A stretch of DNA of 64,000 bases. Origin: Thermomonas beijingensis. GTDB lineage: Bacteria; Pseudomonadota; Gammaproteobacteria; Xanthomonadales; Xanthomonadaceae. The notes under the pieces were generated by a model. It did no database searches. It was not told the DNA's origin and saw only the letters and a program-made list of their open reading frames with translations. The first letter of the stretch is position 1. Each line of letters begins with the position of its first letter. Positions 47,540-57,734 of the stretch are shown here, piece by piece. The position numbers and the translations under genes are program-made. The DNA lies in the NCBI RefSeq assembly GCF_020034655.1, contig NZ_JAIQDJ010000001.1, positions 496,001 through 560,000 on the forward strand, in the 5' to 3' direction.

Positions 47540-47568
47540 TTCCAGATTACTCGGGAGTTGTATATAAT
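47540..47568 (+). promoter_or_regulatory. Promoter of the alpha operon
   Basis: A consensus -10 TATAAT (47563-47568) lies 64 bases before rpsM; 17 bases upstream is TTCCAG (47540-47545), a weak -35. The surrounding A/T-rich patch TTGTATATAATTT stands out in this GC-rich region. It gives rpsM-rpsK-rpsD-rpoA-rplQ its own start. Confidence 0.65.
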
Positions 47569-47631
47569 TTCTTGTTCCCTGCGTCGGGCTGCTTTGGCTT
47601 GACGTCAATTCGTATATTCGGAGATCGCCTT

Positions 47632-47988
47632 ATGGCGCGTATTGCAGGCGTCAATTTGCCTGCCCAGAAGCATGTCTGGGTCGGGCTGCAGAGCATTTAC
47701 GGCATCGGTCGTACTCGTTCCAAGCAGGTATGTGAATCGGCTGGCGTGAAGTCGTCGACCAAGATTCGTGAGTTATCGGAGCCGGAAGTGGAGCGCCTGC
47801 GCGCCGAAGTCGGCAAATTCGTGGTCGAAGGTGACCTGCGTCGTGAAGTGGGTATGGCGATCAAGCGTCTGATGGATCTGGGCTGCTATCGCGGCCTGCG
47901 TCATCGTCGCGGCCTGCCCCTGCGTGGCCAGCGCACCCGTACCAACGCACGCACCCGCAAGGGTCCGCGCAAGGCCATCAAGAAGTAA
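47632..47988 (+). CDS. rpsM: 30S ribosomal protein S13
   Basis: 118 residues, E. coli length. [20 protein letters not shown] opens the protein; it ends [20 protein letters not shown], the tail that touches P-site tRNA. GGAG lies ten bases before the ATG at 47632. First gene of the alpha operon. Confidence 0.98.
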   Translation: MARIAGVNLPAQKHVWVGLQSIYGIGRTRSKQVCESAGVKSSTKIRELSEPEVERLRAEVGKFVVEGDLRREVGMAIKRLMDLGCYRGLRHRRGLPLRGQRTRTNARTRKGPRKAIKK

Positions 47989-48000
47989 GGAATCCAGACT

Positions 48001-48393
48001 ATGGCCAAGCCAGCTGCTGCGAAAACAAAGAAGAAGATCAAGCGCGTCGTCACCGACGGCATTGCCCACGTGCACGCGTCCTTCAACAACACCATCATCA
48101 CCATCACCGACCGCCAGGGCAATGCACTGAGCTGGGCAACTTCGGGTGGCGCGGGTTTCCGCGGCTCACGCAAGTCCACGCCGTTCGCCGCCCAGGTTGC
48201 CGCCGAGAAGGCTGGCAAGGCTGCGTTGGATTACGGCGTCAAGGCGCTGGAAGTCCATATCAAGGGCCCAGGTCCGGGACGTGAATCAGCCGTGCGTTCG
48301 TTGAACAATGTCGGCTACAAGATCCTCAACATCATCGACGTGACGCCTATCCCGCACAACGGGTGCCGTCCGCCGAAGAAGCGTCGCGTTTGA
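48001..48393 (+). CDS. rpsK: 30S ribosomal protein S11
   Basis: 130 residues with [40 protein letters not shown] and the C-terminal [19 protein letters not shown]11 lies on the platform next to the mRNA exit. Twelve bases separate it from rpsM. Confidence 0.98.
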   Translation: MAKPAAAKTKKKIKRVVTDGIAHVHASFNNTIITITDRQGNALSWATSGGAGFRGSRKSTPFAAQVAAEKAGKAALDYGVKALEVHIKGPGPGRESAVRSLNNVGYKILNIIDVTPIPHNGCRPPKKRRV

Positions 48394-48412
48394 CGCCCGG
48401 GAGCAATAGAAA

Positions 48413-49042
48413 ATGGCTCGTTATATCGGTCCCACCTGTAAGCTCGCCCGTCGCGAAGGCGCCGACCTCTCGCTGAAGTCGCCGGCGCGCGCGCTCGATT
48501 CCAAATGCAAGCTGGAGCAAAAGCCCGGCCAGCACGGCGCTACTGCCCGCAAGGGCAAGCTGTCCGACTACGCCACCCAGCTGCGTGAAAAGCAGAAGGT
48601 CAAGCGTATCTATGGCTTGCTGGAGCGCCAGTTCCGCAACTACTACAAGAAAGCCGCGACCAAGAAGGGCAATACCGGCGAGAACCTCCTGCAGATGCTG
48701 GAAACCCGTCTGGATAACGTCATCTACCGCATGGGTTTTGCCGTCACCCGGCCGGCCGCACGCCAACTGGTCAGCCATCGTGGCGTCACCGTCAATGGCA
48801 AGCCAGTCAATCTGCCGTCCTACGCCGTCAAGGCGGGTGACGCGATTGCGCTGTCCGAGAAGGCGCAGAAGCAAATGCGCGTCAAGGAATCGCTGACCGT
48901 TGCCGAGCAGATGAACTTGTCGCCGTCTTGGGTCGAAGTGGATTCGGCCAAGTTTGCAGGCGTGTTCAAGGCTGTGCCGGATCGTGCCGATCTGCCCAGC
49001 GACATCAACGAAGCGCTGATCGTCGAGCTGTACTCGAAGTAA
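48413..49042 (+). CDS. rpsD: 30S ribosomal protein S4
   Basis: 209 residues: [20 protein letters not shown] and an S4 RNA-binding domain [20 protein letters not shown], then [21 protein letters not shown]4 starts small-subunit assembly and in E. coli represses the alpha operon from a pseudoknot at rpsM. Confidence 0.98.
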   Translation: MARYIGPTCKLARREGADLSLKSPARALDSKCKLEQKPGQHGATARKGKLSDYATQLREKQKVKRIYGLLERQFRNYYKKAATKKGNTGENLLQMLETRLDNVIYRMGFAVTRPAARQLVSHRGVTVNGKPVNLPSYAVKAGDAIALSEKAQKQMRVKESLTVAEQMNLSPSWVEVDSAKFAGVFKAVPDRADLPSDINEALIVELYSK

Positions 49043-49094
49043 GCCATTGCCACCGACCAGCGCCGAGCGCGCTGGTCTGCAGGAGACACCACGA

Positions 49095-50093
49095 ATGACG
49101 GTTACCGCCACCCAAGTCCTGCGCCCGCGCGGGCCGCAGATCGAGCGCATTACCGACCATCGCGCCAAAGTCGTGATCGAGCCATTAGAGCGCGGTTACG
49201 GCCATACGCTGGGCAATGCCCTGCGTCGCGTGCTGCTGTCTTCGATTCCTGGCTTCGCAATTACCGAAGTCGAAATCGACGGCGTGCTGCATGAATACAC
49301 CACGGTCGAAGGTTTGCAGGAAGATGTGCTTGAAGTGTTGTTGAACCTCAAGGACGTTGCCCTTCGCATGCACAACGGCGACACCGACACCCTCGAGCTG
49401 AAGAAGCAGGGTCCGGGTGTTGTCACCGCAGGCGATATCAAGACCACGCACAACGTCGAGGTGCTGAACCCCGATCATGTGATTGCAACCTTGACCAAAG
49501 ATGTCGCGCTGAACATGCGCCTGACGATCTCGCGTGGTTTTGGCTATCAGCCGGCCGCAGCACGTCGTCGCCCGGATGAAGAGGCCCGCACCATCGGCCG
49601 TTTGATGCTGGATGCGTCGTTCTCGCCGGTGCGCCGCGTGGCGTATGCGGTGGAAGCCGCACGCGTTGAGCAGCGTACCGACCTGGACAAGTTGGTGCTG
49701 GATATTGAAACCGATGGCACCATTGATGCCGAGGAGGCGGTGCGTACTGCGGCCGATATCCTGACTGATCAGCTGTCGGTGTTCGGTGATTTCACCCATC
49801 GCGAACGTGGTGCCAAGCAAGCCGCTACCGCCGGTGTTGATCCTCTGTTGCTGCGCCCGATCGACGACCTTGAATTGACCGTACGTTCGGCCAATTGCCT
49901 GAAGGCTGAGAGCATCTACTACATCGGTGATCTGATCCAGAAGACCGAAGTGGAATTGCTCAAGACCCCGAATCTGGGCAAGAAGTCGCTCACCGAGATC
50001 AAGGAAGTGCTGGCACAGCGCGGTTTGTCGCTGGGCATGAAGTTGGAAAACTGGCCGCCAGCCGGTGCCGCCGCACACGGCATGCTGGGGTGA
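49095..50093 (+). CDS. rpoA: RNA polymerase subunit alpha
   Basis: 332 residues from ATG 49095, with AGGAG upstream. The N-terminal assembly domain contains [20 protein letters not shown], and the C-terminal domain has [20 protein letters not shown] and [20 protein letters not shown], which contacts UP elements and activators. The frame from 49047 is rejected for lack of a ribosome-binding site. Confidence 0.98.
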   Translation: MTVTATQVLRPRGPQIERITDHRAKVVIEPLERGYGHTLGNALRRVLLSSIPGFAITEVEIDGVLHEYTTVEGLQEDVLEVLLNLKDVALRMHNGDTDTLELKKQGPGVVTAGDIKTTHNVEVLNPDHVIATLTKDVALNMRLTISRGFGYQPAAARRRPDEEARTIGRLMLDASFSPVRRVAYAVEAARVEQRTDLDKLVLDIETDGTIDAEEAVRTAADILTDQLSVFGDFTHRERGAKQAATAGVDPLLLRPIDDLELTVRSANCLKAESIYYIGDLIQKTEVELLKTPNLGKKSLTEIKEVLAQRGLSLGMKLENWPPAGAAAHGMLG

Positions 50094-50094
50094 G

Positions 50095-50137
50095 TCGCCG
50101 CATTTGCGAACTGCCTTGACGGCAGTTCGCGCGGCGA
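50095..50137 (+). promoter_or_regulatory. Large hairpin between rpoA and rplQ
   Basis: TCGCCGC (50095-50101) pairs with GCGGCGA (50131-50137), then, after a one-sided bulge ATTT, GCGAACTGCC (50106-50115) pairs perfectly with GGCAGTTCGC (50121-50130), loop TTGAC. That is a 17-pair interrupted stem starting one base after the rpoA stop. The rest of the 286-base gap shows no gene. A processing site or attenuator would fit. Confidence 0.6.
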
Positions 50138-50379
50138 TGAACGCCCGAGCGCTATGCGCGAGGGCCAGGGGGGGCAATCGCGGCGCGAGCCGCCGGGCTC
50201 GCTCTGTTTGAGATCTTCTCGAAAGTAGCAACAACGCCGACGAACCCACGTTCGCGGCAGCACCGGCAAGGGATGCCGGTACGGACCAACCGCAGTCCAT
50301 TTGCTCGCCATAGAGCACAACGCCAGGACGGTGACAGCGATCTTCAATAGTTGCACTCTTTACCTAAGGAAACATTCCC

Positions 50380-50751
50380 ATGCGTCACCAGAAATCCGGT
50401 CGTAAATTCAGCCGCACCAGCGCCCATCGTGGCGCGATGTTCCAGAACATGGCGGCTTCGCTGATCAAGAACGAACTCATCCGCACCACTCTGCCGAAGG
50501 CCAAGGAATTGCGCCGTGTCGCCGAGCCGCTGATCACCTTGGCCAAGGTCGATGGCGTGGCCAATCGCCGCCTTGCGTTTGCACGTCTGCGCGACAAGGA
50601 GGCCGTGGGTACGTTGTTCACCGTGCTCGGCCCGCGTTATGCGCAGCGTCCGGGTGGCTACCTGCGTATCCTCAAGTGCGGCTTCCGCGCGGGTGACAAT
50701 GCGCCGATGGCCTACGTTGAGTTGGTGGATCGTCCGCAAGCCGCTGAATAA
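50380..50751 (+). CDS. rplQ: 50S ribosomal protein L17
   Basis: 123 residues: [20 protein letters not shown] and [20 protein letters not shown], ending [25 protein letters not shown] precedes the start. It is the last gene of the alpha operon and is followed by a strong terminator. Confidence 0.98.
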   Translation: MRHQKSGRKFSRTSAHRGAMFQNMAASLIKNELIRTTLPKAKELRRVAEPLITLAKVDGVANRRLAFARLRDKEAVGTLFTVLGPRYAQRPGGYLRILKCGFRAGDNAPMAYVELVDRPQAAE

Positions 50752-50780
50752 GCGGAAAGCGCTGCAGACCGTCTGAAAGA

Positions 50781-50802
50781 CCCCGGCATTGCCGGGGTTT
50801 TT
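50781..50802 (+). terminator. Rho-independent terminator of the alpha operon
   Basis: CCCCGGC (50781-50787), loop ATT, GCCGGGG (50791-50797), then TTTTT to 50802. It is a textbook structure 30 bases after the rplQ stop and closes the 34-kb ribosomal block. Confidence 0.9.
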
Positions 50803-50853
50803 CGTTTTGGGCGGTTTGCCGCATAATTGGAAAGCCCCCCGCAAGGTATATGC

Positions 50854-51372
50854 ATGAATCCGTTCGCTTGGCCGTTCCGTGCGCAATTCCTGTTTGGCTT
50901 TGCCTGTTGCGCGGCCCTGCTTGGCTATGCGCTTTTTGTACAATTTCAATTGGGCATTCAGCCCTGCCCATTTTGTATTTTTCAGCGCATTTGTTTTGTG
51001 GTGCTGGGTTTGGTATTCCTGCTGGGTGGCCTGCATGCGCCGCGTTCGACCGCTGGCCGCAAAGCGTGGGGAATCACAGCATTGCTGGCTGCATCGGTGG
51101 GTGTGGGCTACGCCGGCCGGCATAGCTGGGTGCAGTTGTACCCGCCGCCAATGCCCAGCTGTGGGCCTGGCCTGAACTTTATCGTCGAACAATATTCGTG
51201 GTTGGGTGCGGCCAAGCGCGTGCTGCAAGCGACTGGTGATTGCAGCAATATCGATTGGCAATTCCTTGGGCTTTCGATGCCGATGTGGGCGTTATTGTGG
51301 TTTGCAGGCTTGGGGCTTGGCGGGCTATATGCCGGTTTCAAGGCGCGTCATGTCTATCTGTTCCGCAAGTAA
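50854..51372 (+). CDS. dsbB: Disulfide bond formation protein DsbB
   Basis: 172 residues with four membrane helices. The quinone-linked pair is Cys38-Pro-Phe-Cys41 (QPCPFCIFQR); the second periplasmic pair is Cys103 (MPSCGPGL) and Cys130 (TGDCSNIDW). DsbB reoxidizes DsbA and passes electrons to ubiquinone or menaquinone. No dsbA is nearby. An upstream in-frame start at 50827 would add nine residues and is less likely. Confidence 0.92.
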   Translation: MNPFAWPFRAQFLFGFACCAALLGYALFVQFQLGIQPCPFCIFQRICFVVLGLVFLLGGLHAPRSTAGRKAWGITALLAASVGVGYAGRHSWVQLYPPPMPSCGPGLNFIVEQYSWLGAAKRVLQATGDCSNIDWQFLGLSMPMWALLWFAGLGLGGLYAGFKARHVYLFRK

Positions 51373-51433
51373 CGGTTGCAGGGCGTGGCTCGAGGCGAGA
51401 TGATGCGATGCAACACAAACCAGCAGCCCGTCC

Positions 51434-52834
51434 ATGTCCAGTGTTCAAGCCGTCGTAGCGCCCTTCACTCCTTCATCCGTCACTAGCGCGAAAGATTCAT
51501 GGTCACCCGCTAGCTGGCGGGATCGCCCTGCGCTACAACTGCCCACCTATCCGGATTCGGCTGCGCTGTCGGCTGCACAGGAAGAGCTGCGTTCGCTACC
51601 GCCACTGGTGACCTCACGCGAAATCCTTGCGCTTAAACAGCAATTGGCCGAGGCGCAGGAAGGCAAGCGCTTTTTGTTGCAAGGCGGCGATTGCGCGGAA
51701 ACGTTTGCCGAATGCAATTCTGAAGTGATCACCAACCGGCTCAAGGTGCTGTTGCAGATGAGTTTGGTGTTGGTGCATGGGTTGAAGGTGCCGGTGGTGC
51801 GGGTGGGCCGGTTTGCCGGTCAGTACGCCAAGCCGCGTTCGGCCGATAGTGAGACCCGCGACGGCGTTACCTTGCCCAGTTATCGCGGCGATATCGTCAA
51901 TGGTCCGGACTTCACCGCGCAGGCGCGGGTGCCGGATCCGCGCCGTATGATCAAGGCGCATGCGCGCTCGGCGATGACGATGAACTTCGTGCGTTCGCTG
52001 ATTGATGGCGGCTTCGCCGACTTGCATCACCCCGAATATTGGGGCTTGGGCTGGGTGGGCCAGTCGCCGCATGCCGCCGAGTACCAAAACATGGTGGCCG
52101 GCATCGGTGATGCCGTGCGCTTCATGGAAACACTGGCAGGGCGCAAGATGCAGAGCCTGAGCCGGGTGAATTTTTACACCTCGCACGAAGCGTTGCTGTT
52201 GCCTTACGAAGAAGCGCAGACGCGGCGGGTGCCGCGTGCAGATGGCTGGTTCAATCTGTCCACCCATTTCCCGTGGATCGGTATGCGTACCGCCGCGCTG
52301 GACGGGGCGCATATCGAATATTTCCGCGGCATCAGCAACCCTGTGGCGGTGAAGGTGGGGCCATCCGTCACCCCCGATCAGTTGCTGCGGGTGATCGATG
52401 TCTTGAACCCGCACGATGAACCAGGCCGGCTGGGCCTGATCCACCGCATGGGTGCGGAGCACATCGCCACCAAGCTGCCGACGCTGCTGGATGCGGTGAA
52501 GCGCGAGGGGCGCCGGGTGCTATGGATTTGTGATGCGATGCACGGCAATACCGAGTCCACCAGCAATGGCTACAAGACGCGGCGGTTTGAAAATATTCGT
52601 GGCGAAATCGAGCAGGCCTTCGATATCCATGAAGCCGCCGGAACGCGGCTGGGCGGTGTGCATCTGGAAATGACCGGTGAAAATGTCACCGAATGCTTGG
52701 GCGGCGCGCGCGATTTGACCGAGCTGGATTTGCAGCGTGCATATCGCACCACCGTGGATCCGCGCCTGAACTACGAGCAGGCGCTGGAGATTGCGATGTT
52801 GATCGTGAAAAAGCGCGGTGCGATTGCGGCTTGA
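51434..52834 (+). CDS. 3-deoxy-7-phosphoheptulonate synthase, class II
   Basis: 466 residues. Class II (plant-type) signatures are KRFLLQGGDCAETFAEC, VGRFAGQYAKPRS, SYRGDIVNGPDF and WICDAMHGNTEST. The enzyme condenses PEP and erythrose-4-phosphate in the first shikimate step. The length fits the class, about 450-480 residues, much longer than the E. coli AroF/G/H type. It stands alone, 61 bases after dsbB. Class II genes carry various symbols, so none is given. Confidence 0.94.
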   Translation: MSSVQAVVAPFTPSSVTSAKDSWSPASWRDRPALQLPTYPDSAALSAAQEELRSLPPLVTSREILALKQQLAEAQEGKRFLLQGGDCAETFAECNSEVITNRLKVLLQMSLVLVHGLKVPVVRVGRFAGQYAKPRSADSETRDGVTLPSYRGDIVNGPDFTAQARVPDPRRMIKAHARSAMTMNFVRSLIDGGFADLHHPEYWGLGWVGQSPHAAEYQNMVAGIGDAVRFMETLAGRKMQSLSRVNFYTSHEALLLPYEEAQTRRVPRADGWFNLSTHFPWIGMRTAALDGAHIEYFRGISNPVAVKVGPSVTPDQLLRVIDVLNPHDEPGRLGLIHRMGAEHIATKLPTLLDAVKREGRRVLWICDAMHGNTESTSNGYKTRRFENIRGEIEQAFDIHEAAGTRLGGVHLEMTGENVTECLGGARDLTELDLQRAYRTTVDPRLNYEQALEIAMLIVKKRGAIAA

Positions 52835-52849
52835 TCCAACCGCCCACGA

Positions 52850-54463
52850 TCAGTTGCGGTCGGGTTGCACAACCGTGGGCAGAAACTGCGGCGGCTTGCG
52901 CGCATGCGTGGCTTGTTCGAACGCATACCCCAGTTCGATCAAGCGCGGCTCGCTCCACGCGGTACCCATGAAAACGATACCGACTGGCAGGCCCTGCACT
53001 TGGCCCATCGGTACGGTCAGGCTGGGATAGCGTGCGGCGGCGGCGGGGCCGTAACCCGCACCGATGAACTTGTCACCATGGGCCAGGTCGATGGGCCAGG
53101 CAGTGGTCATCGCGGGGGCGACCAAAGCATCCAGCTGTTGTGCTTTCAGGGCTGCATCAATGCCTTCTGGACCTGCCAAGCGCCGGGTTTTATCGCGGGC
53201 ATTGATGTATGCGGTTTCGTTCAGTGCACCTTTGGCCTGCGATTGCTCGAATAACTCTTGCGCAAAATGTGGCATCTCGGTGTTGGCGTGTTGCTGGTTG
53301 TAGGCAATCAGTTCAGCAAGCGAGTGGATAGGTGTGGCGTTGCGCGCCAAATAGGTGTTGAGCCCAGGTTTGAACTCGTATTTCAACACCTCAGATTCGG
53401 CATCATCCCATTGCCCAAGTGTCGGAATCTGTGCATCCACCACAGTCGCACCTGCGGCTTTGAGAGCGGCAATTGCCTGCTCCATCACCGCATCGGTGGC
53501 GGGCTCAAAGCCCATCAGTTTACGCACGACACCAATGCGTGCACCCTTCAGGGCTTCCGCGTTCAAATGGCTGATGTAATCAATTGGAGCCCGCGTGGGG
53601 CGCTCATTGGAGGCCGCATCGCTGGTGTCGGGCCCATCGAGTGCCGTCAATAGTGCCGCAGCATCCGCCACGCTACGTGTCATCGGGCCGGCGGTGTCTT
53701 GCGAGAAGGAAATCGGGATGATGCCGTCACGGCTTATCAACCCCACCGTGGGTTTGATGCCCACCAGACCGGCCACTGCGGCAGGGCAAATGATGCTGCC
53801 GTCGGTTTCCGTGCCAATACCCACCGTGGCCAAATTGGCGGCAATCGCACTGCCGGTGCCGGCACTGGAGCCGCAAGGGCTACGATCGAGTACGTAAGGG
53901 TTTTTGGTTTGCCCGCCGCGCCCGCTCCAGCCGGAACTGGAATGGGTGGAGCGGAAATTGGCCCATTCCGACAGGTTGGTTTTGCCAAGAATCACCGCGC
54001 CTGCCGCACGCAATTTGCGCACCAAATAGGCATCGTTTTTGGGGTGATGATTGGCCAGTGCCAGCGAGCCCGCGGAATTGACCATCGGGAAGGCGTCGAT
54101 ATTGTCTTTCAGCAATACCGGAATGCCATGCAGCGGGCCGCGCACTTTGCCTGCTTTGCGCTCGCCATCCAAGCGGTCGGCCTCTTTCAAGGCATCGGGG
54201 TTGCGTTCGATTACGGCATTGAGGTGGGGGCCTGCAGAATCAATTGCCGCGATGCGATCCAGATAGGCTTGCACCAGCGCATGGCTGGTCAATGTACCTG
54301 CACTCATCTTGCGTTGCAGGTCGAGTACGGTGGCCTCTTCGAGTGCCGATGCGGGCAGCGTGCTGGCTGCAGTTGTCATGTTCGAAGTTGCCGGGGATCG
54401 GGTATCCGGCTGACAGGCACTTAATAGCACGGTAACAGCAAGGGCAAGTGGTAGGTAACGCAT
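52850..54463 (-). CDS. Amidase-signature family lipoprotein
   Basis: 537 residues from ATG 54463, with GGGAG upstream. A signal peptide ends in lipobox LLSAC (Cys17). The amidase signature domain has the Ser-cis-Ser-Lys triad parts: Lys in PVLLKDNID, and the GSSAGTGSAIAANLATVGIG loop with the nucleophilic Ser in the following GTETDGSI region. It hydrolyses an amide outside the cytoplasm; substrate unknown. Annotations of such proteins as Glu-tRNA amidotransferase subunit A would be wrong here because of the export signal. Confidence 0.88.
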   Translation of the reverse strand: MRYLPLALAVTVLLSACQPDTRSPATSNMTTAASTLPASALEEATVLDLQRKMSAGTLTSHALVQAYLDRIAAIDSAGPHLNAVIERNPDALKEADRLDGERKAGKVRGPLHGIPVLLKDNIDAFPMVNSAGSLALANHHPKNDAYLVRKLRAAGAVILGKTNLSEWANFRSTHSSSGWSGRGGQTKNPYVLDRSPCGSSAGTGSAIAANLATVGIGTETDGSIICPAAVAGLVGIKPTVGLISRDGIIPISFSQDTAGPMTRSVADAAALLTALDGPDTSDAASNERPTRAPIDYISHLNAEALKGARIGVVRKLMGFEPATDAVMEQAIAALKAAGATVVDAQIPTLGQWDDAESEVLKYEFKPGLNTYLARNATPIHSLAELIAYNQQHANTEMPHFAQELFEQSQAKGALNETAYINARDKTRRLAGPEGIDAALKAQQLDALVAPAMTTAWPIDLAHGDKFIGAGYGPAAAARYPSLTVPMGQVQGLPVGIVFMGTAWSEPRLIELGYAFEQATHARKPPQFLPTVVQPDRN

Positions 54464-54541
54464 CGAGCAACTCCCAAAGGCGATGGGCAAGTCTGCCCCG
54501 GCTCGCGTGTGGTGTGCAAATGCAGGGCGATGCGGGATGCG

Positions 54542-55012
54542 TCAGCGGCGACGCTTGAGCAAGTCGCGCGCCAGTACCCACAGCACCGCCACATTGATCG
54601 CCACCACCACCAGCGAGAGCCAGCCGGGATGTTTGAACAGTGCAAACACATCAAACGGAAGGTAGAGCGAAACCGTCACGCAGCCCAGCCATGAAGCCCA
54701 CGCTTTCGCCCGCCACAGGCCCCAGCCTTCAAGCAAGTGCATGATCCCGTACAGCGCGGCGATCAGCGCTGCCAGATGGATCCCGCCGGGGTTGATGGCA
54801 CCGATCAGCCAGGCGATGACGCCGTGATGTGGATCAAGTTGGAAGCGGACAATCAGTTCGTGCACCCAGCGTTGCAGTGGGGCCGGGCCGATCAATTCCA
54901 AGCCACTGGCGGCCAGCAGTGCCAGTGCGCCCTTCACGGCCTCGACCAGCGCGATGATGTGCAACCCCGGATGCGCGTGCGGATCCGGGTTGTAGTGATG
55001 CGGTTGACTCAT
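54542..55012 (-). CDS. DUF2127-like membrane protein
   Basis: 156 residues from an ATG at 55012 (MSQPHHYNPD); an in-frame ATG at 55054 is possible. His-rich N-terminus, then PGLHIIALVEAVKGALALLA, and about four membrane helices, including IHLAALIAALYGIMHLLEGW and LSLVVVAINVAVLWVLA, with a basic end DLLKRRR. The pattern resembles the DUF2127 family, which has no known function. Confidence 0.65.
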   Translation of the reverse strand: MSQPHHYNPDPHAHPGLHIIALVEAVKGALALLAASGLELIGPAPLQRWVHELIVRFQLDPHHGVIAWLIGAINPGGIHLAALIAALYGIMHLLEGWGLWRAKAWASWLGCVTVSLYLPFDVFALFKHPGWLSLVVVAINVAVLWVLARDLLKRRR

Positions 55013-55111
55013 GCCGGGCTCATGCCTGCGCACGCGGATATGGTGCGCAGACAATGGGGGCAGGTCGGCGCCAGATCAAGCCGACCAACACGCCACCGGG
55101 CACACACGGGC

Positions 55112-56941
55112 TCACGCAGAGCGGCTGGCGCGCTTGCGGTCGTTCTCGGTCAGGTGCTTCTTGCGCAGACGGATTTCCTTGGGGGTGATTTCCACCAACT
55201 CATCGTCGTCGATGAAGTCCAGTGCCTGTTCCAAGGTGAACTTGGTGGCAGGAGTCAGCTGGATGGCATCGTCCTTGCCGGAGGCGCGCATATTGGTCAG
55301 CGGCTTGGTCTTGATTGCATTGACGGTCAAGTCATTGTCCTTGCTGTGGATGCCGACCAACTGGCCTTCATACACCTGATCGCCTTCGGCAGCGAACAAC
55401 TTGCCGCGCTCTTGCAGCGGGCCCAGCGAATAGGCCGGGGTAGCACCCGGTGCATTGGCGATCATCACCCCGTTCAGGCGCTTGGCAATCGGGCCGGTTT
55501 CCTTCGGGCCGTAGTGGTCAAACACATGGAACAGCAGGCCGGAACCTTGGGTCAGGGTCTTGAATTCGTTCTGGAAGCCGATCAGGCCGCGCGCCGGGAT
55601 TTCATAGTCGAGGCGCACGCGACCCTTGCCGTCGGGCTCCATGTTCTTCAATTGGGCCTTGCGGGTACCCAGCTTTTCCATCACGCCGCCCTGATGCACT
55701 TCTTCCACGTCCACCACCAATTGCTCGATGGGTTCCATCAGTTGGCCATCGATTTCCTTGATGATGACTTCCGGACGCGATACCGCCAACTCGAAGCCTT
55801 CGCGGCGCATGTTTTCGATCAGCACCGACAGGTGCAATTCGCCGCGGCCGCTGACCAGGAACTTGTCGGCATCTTCCAATTGCTCGACCTTAAGCGCCAC
55901 GTTGTGCACGGTCTCGCGCTCCAGCCGGTCTTTCAGCTGGCGGCTGGTCAGGAACTTGCCACCCGACAGGTCTTTGCTGCCAGCGAACGGCGAGTTATTG
56001 ACCTGGAAGGTCATCGAGATGGTGGGTTCGTCCACGGTCAGCGCGGGCAGCGCTTCCGGTGCATCAATGGCGCACACGGTGTCGGAAATGGTCAGCTCGG
56101 AAATGCCGGAAATGGCCACGATATCGCCAGCTTCCGCGCTGTCTTGTTCGATGCGCTCCAAGCCCATGAAGCCCAGCACTTGCAGCACCTTGCCTTGGCG
56201 CTTCTTGCCTTCACGGTCGATCACCGTCACCGGCATGTTCTTCTTCAAGGTGCCGCGCTGGATGCGGCCGATGCCAATCACGCCCACGAAATTGTTGTAG
56301 TCCAGCTGCGAAATGCGCATCTGGAACGGGCCATCGGCCGCCACATCCGGTGCCGGAACATGCTGCATGATGGCCTCGTACAGCGGGGTCATGTCGCCTT
56401 CGCGCGCCGCATCGTCCAAGCTGGCATAGCCGTGCAGGGCCGAGGCGTACACGATCGGGAAGTCCAATTGCTCATTGGTGGCGCCGAGCTTGTCGAACAA
56501 GTCAAACACCTGATCAATCACCCAATCCGGGCGTGCGCCGGGGCGGTCGATTTTGTTGACCACCACAATCGGCTTGAAGCCCATCGCAAAGGCTTTCTGG
56601 GTCACGAAGCGGGTTTGCGGCATCGGGCCGTCCATCGCATCGACCAGAATCAGCACCGAATCCACCATCGACAGCACGCGCTCGACTTCGCCGCCGAAGT
56701 CGGCGTGGCCGGGGGTATCGACGATGTTGATGCGGTTGCCCTGCCAGGTGATCGCGGTGTTCTTGGCCAGAATGGTGATGCCGCGTTCCTTTTCCTGGTC
56801 GTTGCTGTCCATCACACGCTCGGCCAGCACCGTGCGTTCGTTCAGGGTGCCGGACTGCTTCAGCAGGCAGTCGACGAGGGTGGTCTTGCCATGGTCAACG
56901 TGGGCGACGATGGCGATATTGCGGAGGCGTTCGACGGACAT
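55112..56941 (-). CDS. typA: Ribosome-associated GTPase TypA/BipA
   Basis: 609 residues, matching E. coli BipA (607). G motifs are [31 protein letters not shown] and [13 protein letters not shown]; the C-terminal domain starts near [17 protein letters not shown]. TypA binds the ribosome at the EF-G site and helps large-subunit maturation at low temperature and under stress. The frame beginning at 56977 includes upstream sequence and is rejected. Confidence 0.96.
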   Translation of the reverse strand: MSVERLRNIAIVAHVDHGKTTLVDCLLKQSGTLNERTVLAERVMDSNDQEKERGITILAKNTAITWQGNRINIVDTPGHADFGGEVERVLSMVDSVLILVDAMDGPMPQTRFVTQKAFAMGFKPIVVVNKIDRPGARPDWVIDQVFDLFDKLGATNEQLDFPIVYASALHGYASLDDAAREGDMTPLYEAIMQHVPAPDVAADGPFQMRISQLDYNNFVGVIGIGRIQRGTLKKNMPVTVIDREGKKRQGKVLQVLGFMGLERIEQDSAEAGDIVAISGISELTISDTVCAIDAPEALPALTVDEPTISMTFQVNNSPFAGSKDLSGGKFLTSRQLKDRLERETVHNVALKVEQLEDADKFLVSGRGELHLSVLIENMRREGFELAVSRPEVIIKEIDGQLMEPIEQLVVDVEEVHQGGVMEKLGTRKAQLKNMEPDGKGRVRLDYEIPARGLIGFQNEFKTLTQGSGLLFHVFDHYGPKETGPIAKRLNGVMIANAPGATPAYSLGPLQERGKLFAAEGDQVYEGQLVGIHSKDNDLTVNAIKTKPLTNMRASGKDDAIQLTPATKFTLEQALDFIDDDELVEITPKEIRLRKKHLTENDRKRASRSA

Positions 56942-57065
56942 TTGCTTTGGGGCTCGTTGAAGCCGCACCGCTACCAAATGGGCAGGCAGGGCGCGGGTTG
57001 AAATGAGGGGAGCCGGCTATTATATCGGGTTCACGCGCCCATCCGGGCATCTGGAGATGAACAAA

Positions 57066-57560
57066 ATGAGTCTGATCGCCAATTTCGACACCGACCGCGG
57101 CACCATCAAGGTCGAGCTGGCCGCCGACAAGGCCCCGCTGACGGTGGCCAATTTCGTCAATTTGGCCCAGCGCGGCTTCTATGACGGACTGAATTTCCAC
57201 CGTGTCATCAATGATTTCATGGTGCAGGGCGGCTGCCCGGAAGGCAGTGGCCGTGGCGGCCCCGGCTACCGTTTCGAGGATGAAACCAGCAACGGGCTGG
57301 GCCATGAGCGCGGTGTGTTGTCGATGGCCAATGCCGGCCCCAGCACCAACGGCAGTCAGTTCTTCATCACCCACGTGCCCTGCGGCTGGCTGGACGGCAA
57401 GCACACCGTGTTTGGCAAGGTGACCGAGGGCATGGACGTGGTGGATGCGGTCAAGCAAGGCGACAAGATCAAGTCGATCAAGATCGAAGGCAATGCCGAA
57501 GCCGCGTTGGCCGCCAAGGCCGACCGCGTGGCGGAGTGGAACAAGATTCTGGCCGCTTGA
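57066..57560 (+). CDS. ppiB: Peptidyl-prolyl cis-trans isomerase, cyclophilin type
   Basis: 164 residues with no signal peptide, so cytoplasmic. It has [19 protein letters not shown] (catalytic Arg and the substrate pocket), [19 protein letters not shown] and [12 protein letters not shown]. The ATG at 57066 lies nine bases after CTGGAG; an ATG at 57057 touches that site and is less likely. It is divergent from typA. Confidence 0.94.
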   Translation: MSLIANFDTDRGTIKVELAADKAPLTVANFVNLAQRGFYDGLNFHRVINDFMVQGGCPEGSGRGGPGYRFEDETSNGLGHERGVLSMANAGPSTNGSQFFITHVPCGWLDGKHTVFGKVTEGMDVVDAVKQGDKIKSIKIEGNAEAALAAKADRVAEWNKILAA

Positions 57561-57664
57561 TCCGGCCCATCATCACCCACTGATGGGGGACGTTTGCCTC
57601 CATCGTGGGTGAGATTGGTTTGCGGAATTGGCTTGCGCGGCGGCAAGGCTGTTGCAGGACAGCA

Positions 57665-57673
57665 TGCTAGAAT
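57665..57673 (+). promoter_or_regulatory. Extended -10 promoter candidate before the aminotransferase
   Basis: TGC-TAGAAT (-10 at 57668-57673) forms an extended -10 about 60 bases before the aminotransferase start. No good -35 lies at 17 bases. It falls in the 174-base gap after ppiB. Confidence 0.4.
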
Positions 57674-57734
57674 TGGAAGGCTTTATCTAAAGTCCCGGCC
57701 GCAGATAAGCGGCCCCTCAACGAGGTCCCCCACG

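Noticed and set aside
52850-54463. Glu-tRNA(Gln) amidotransferase subunit A
   Set aside because: The protein has a lipoprotein signal and no gatB/gatC partner nearby, so a periplasmic amidase is more likely.
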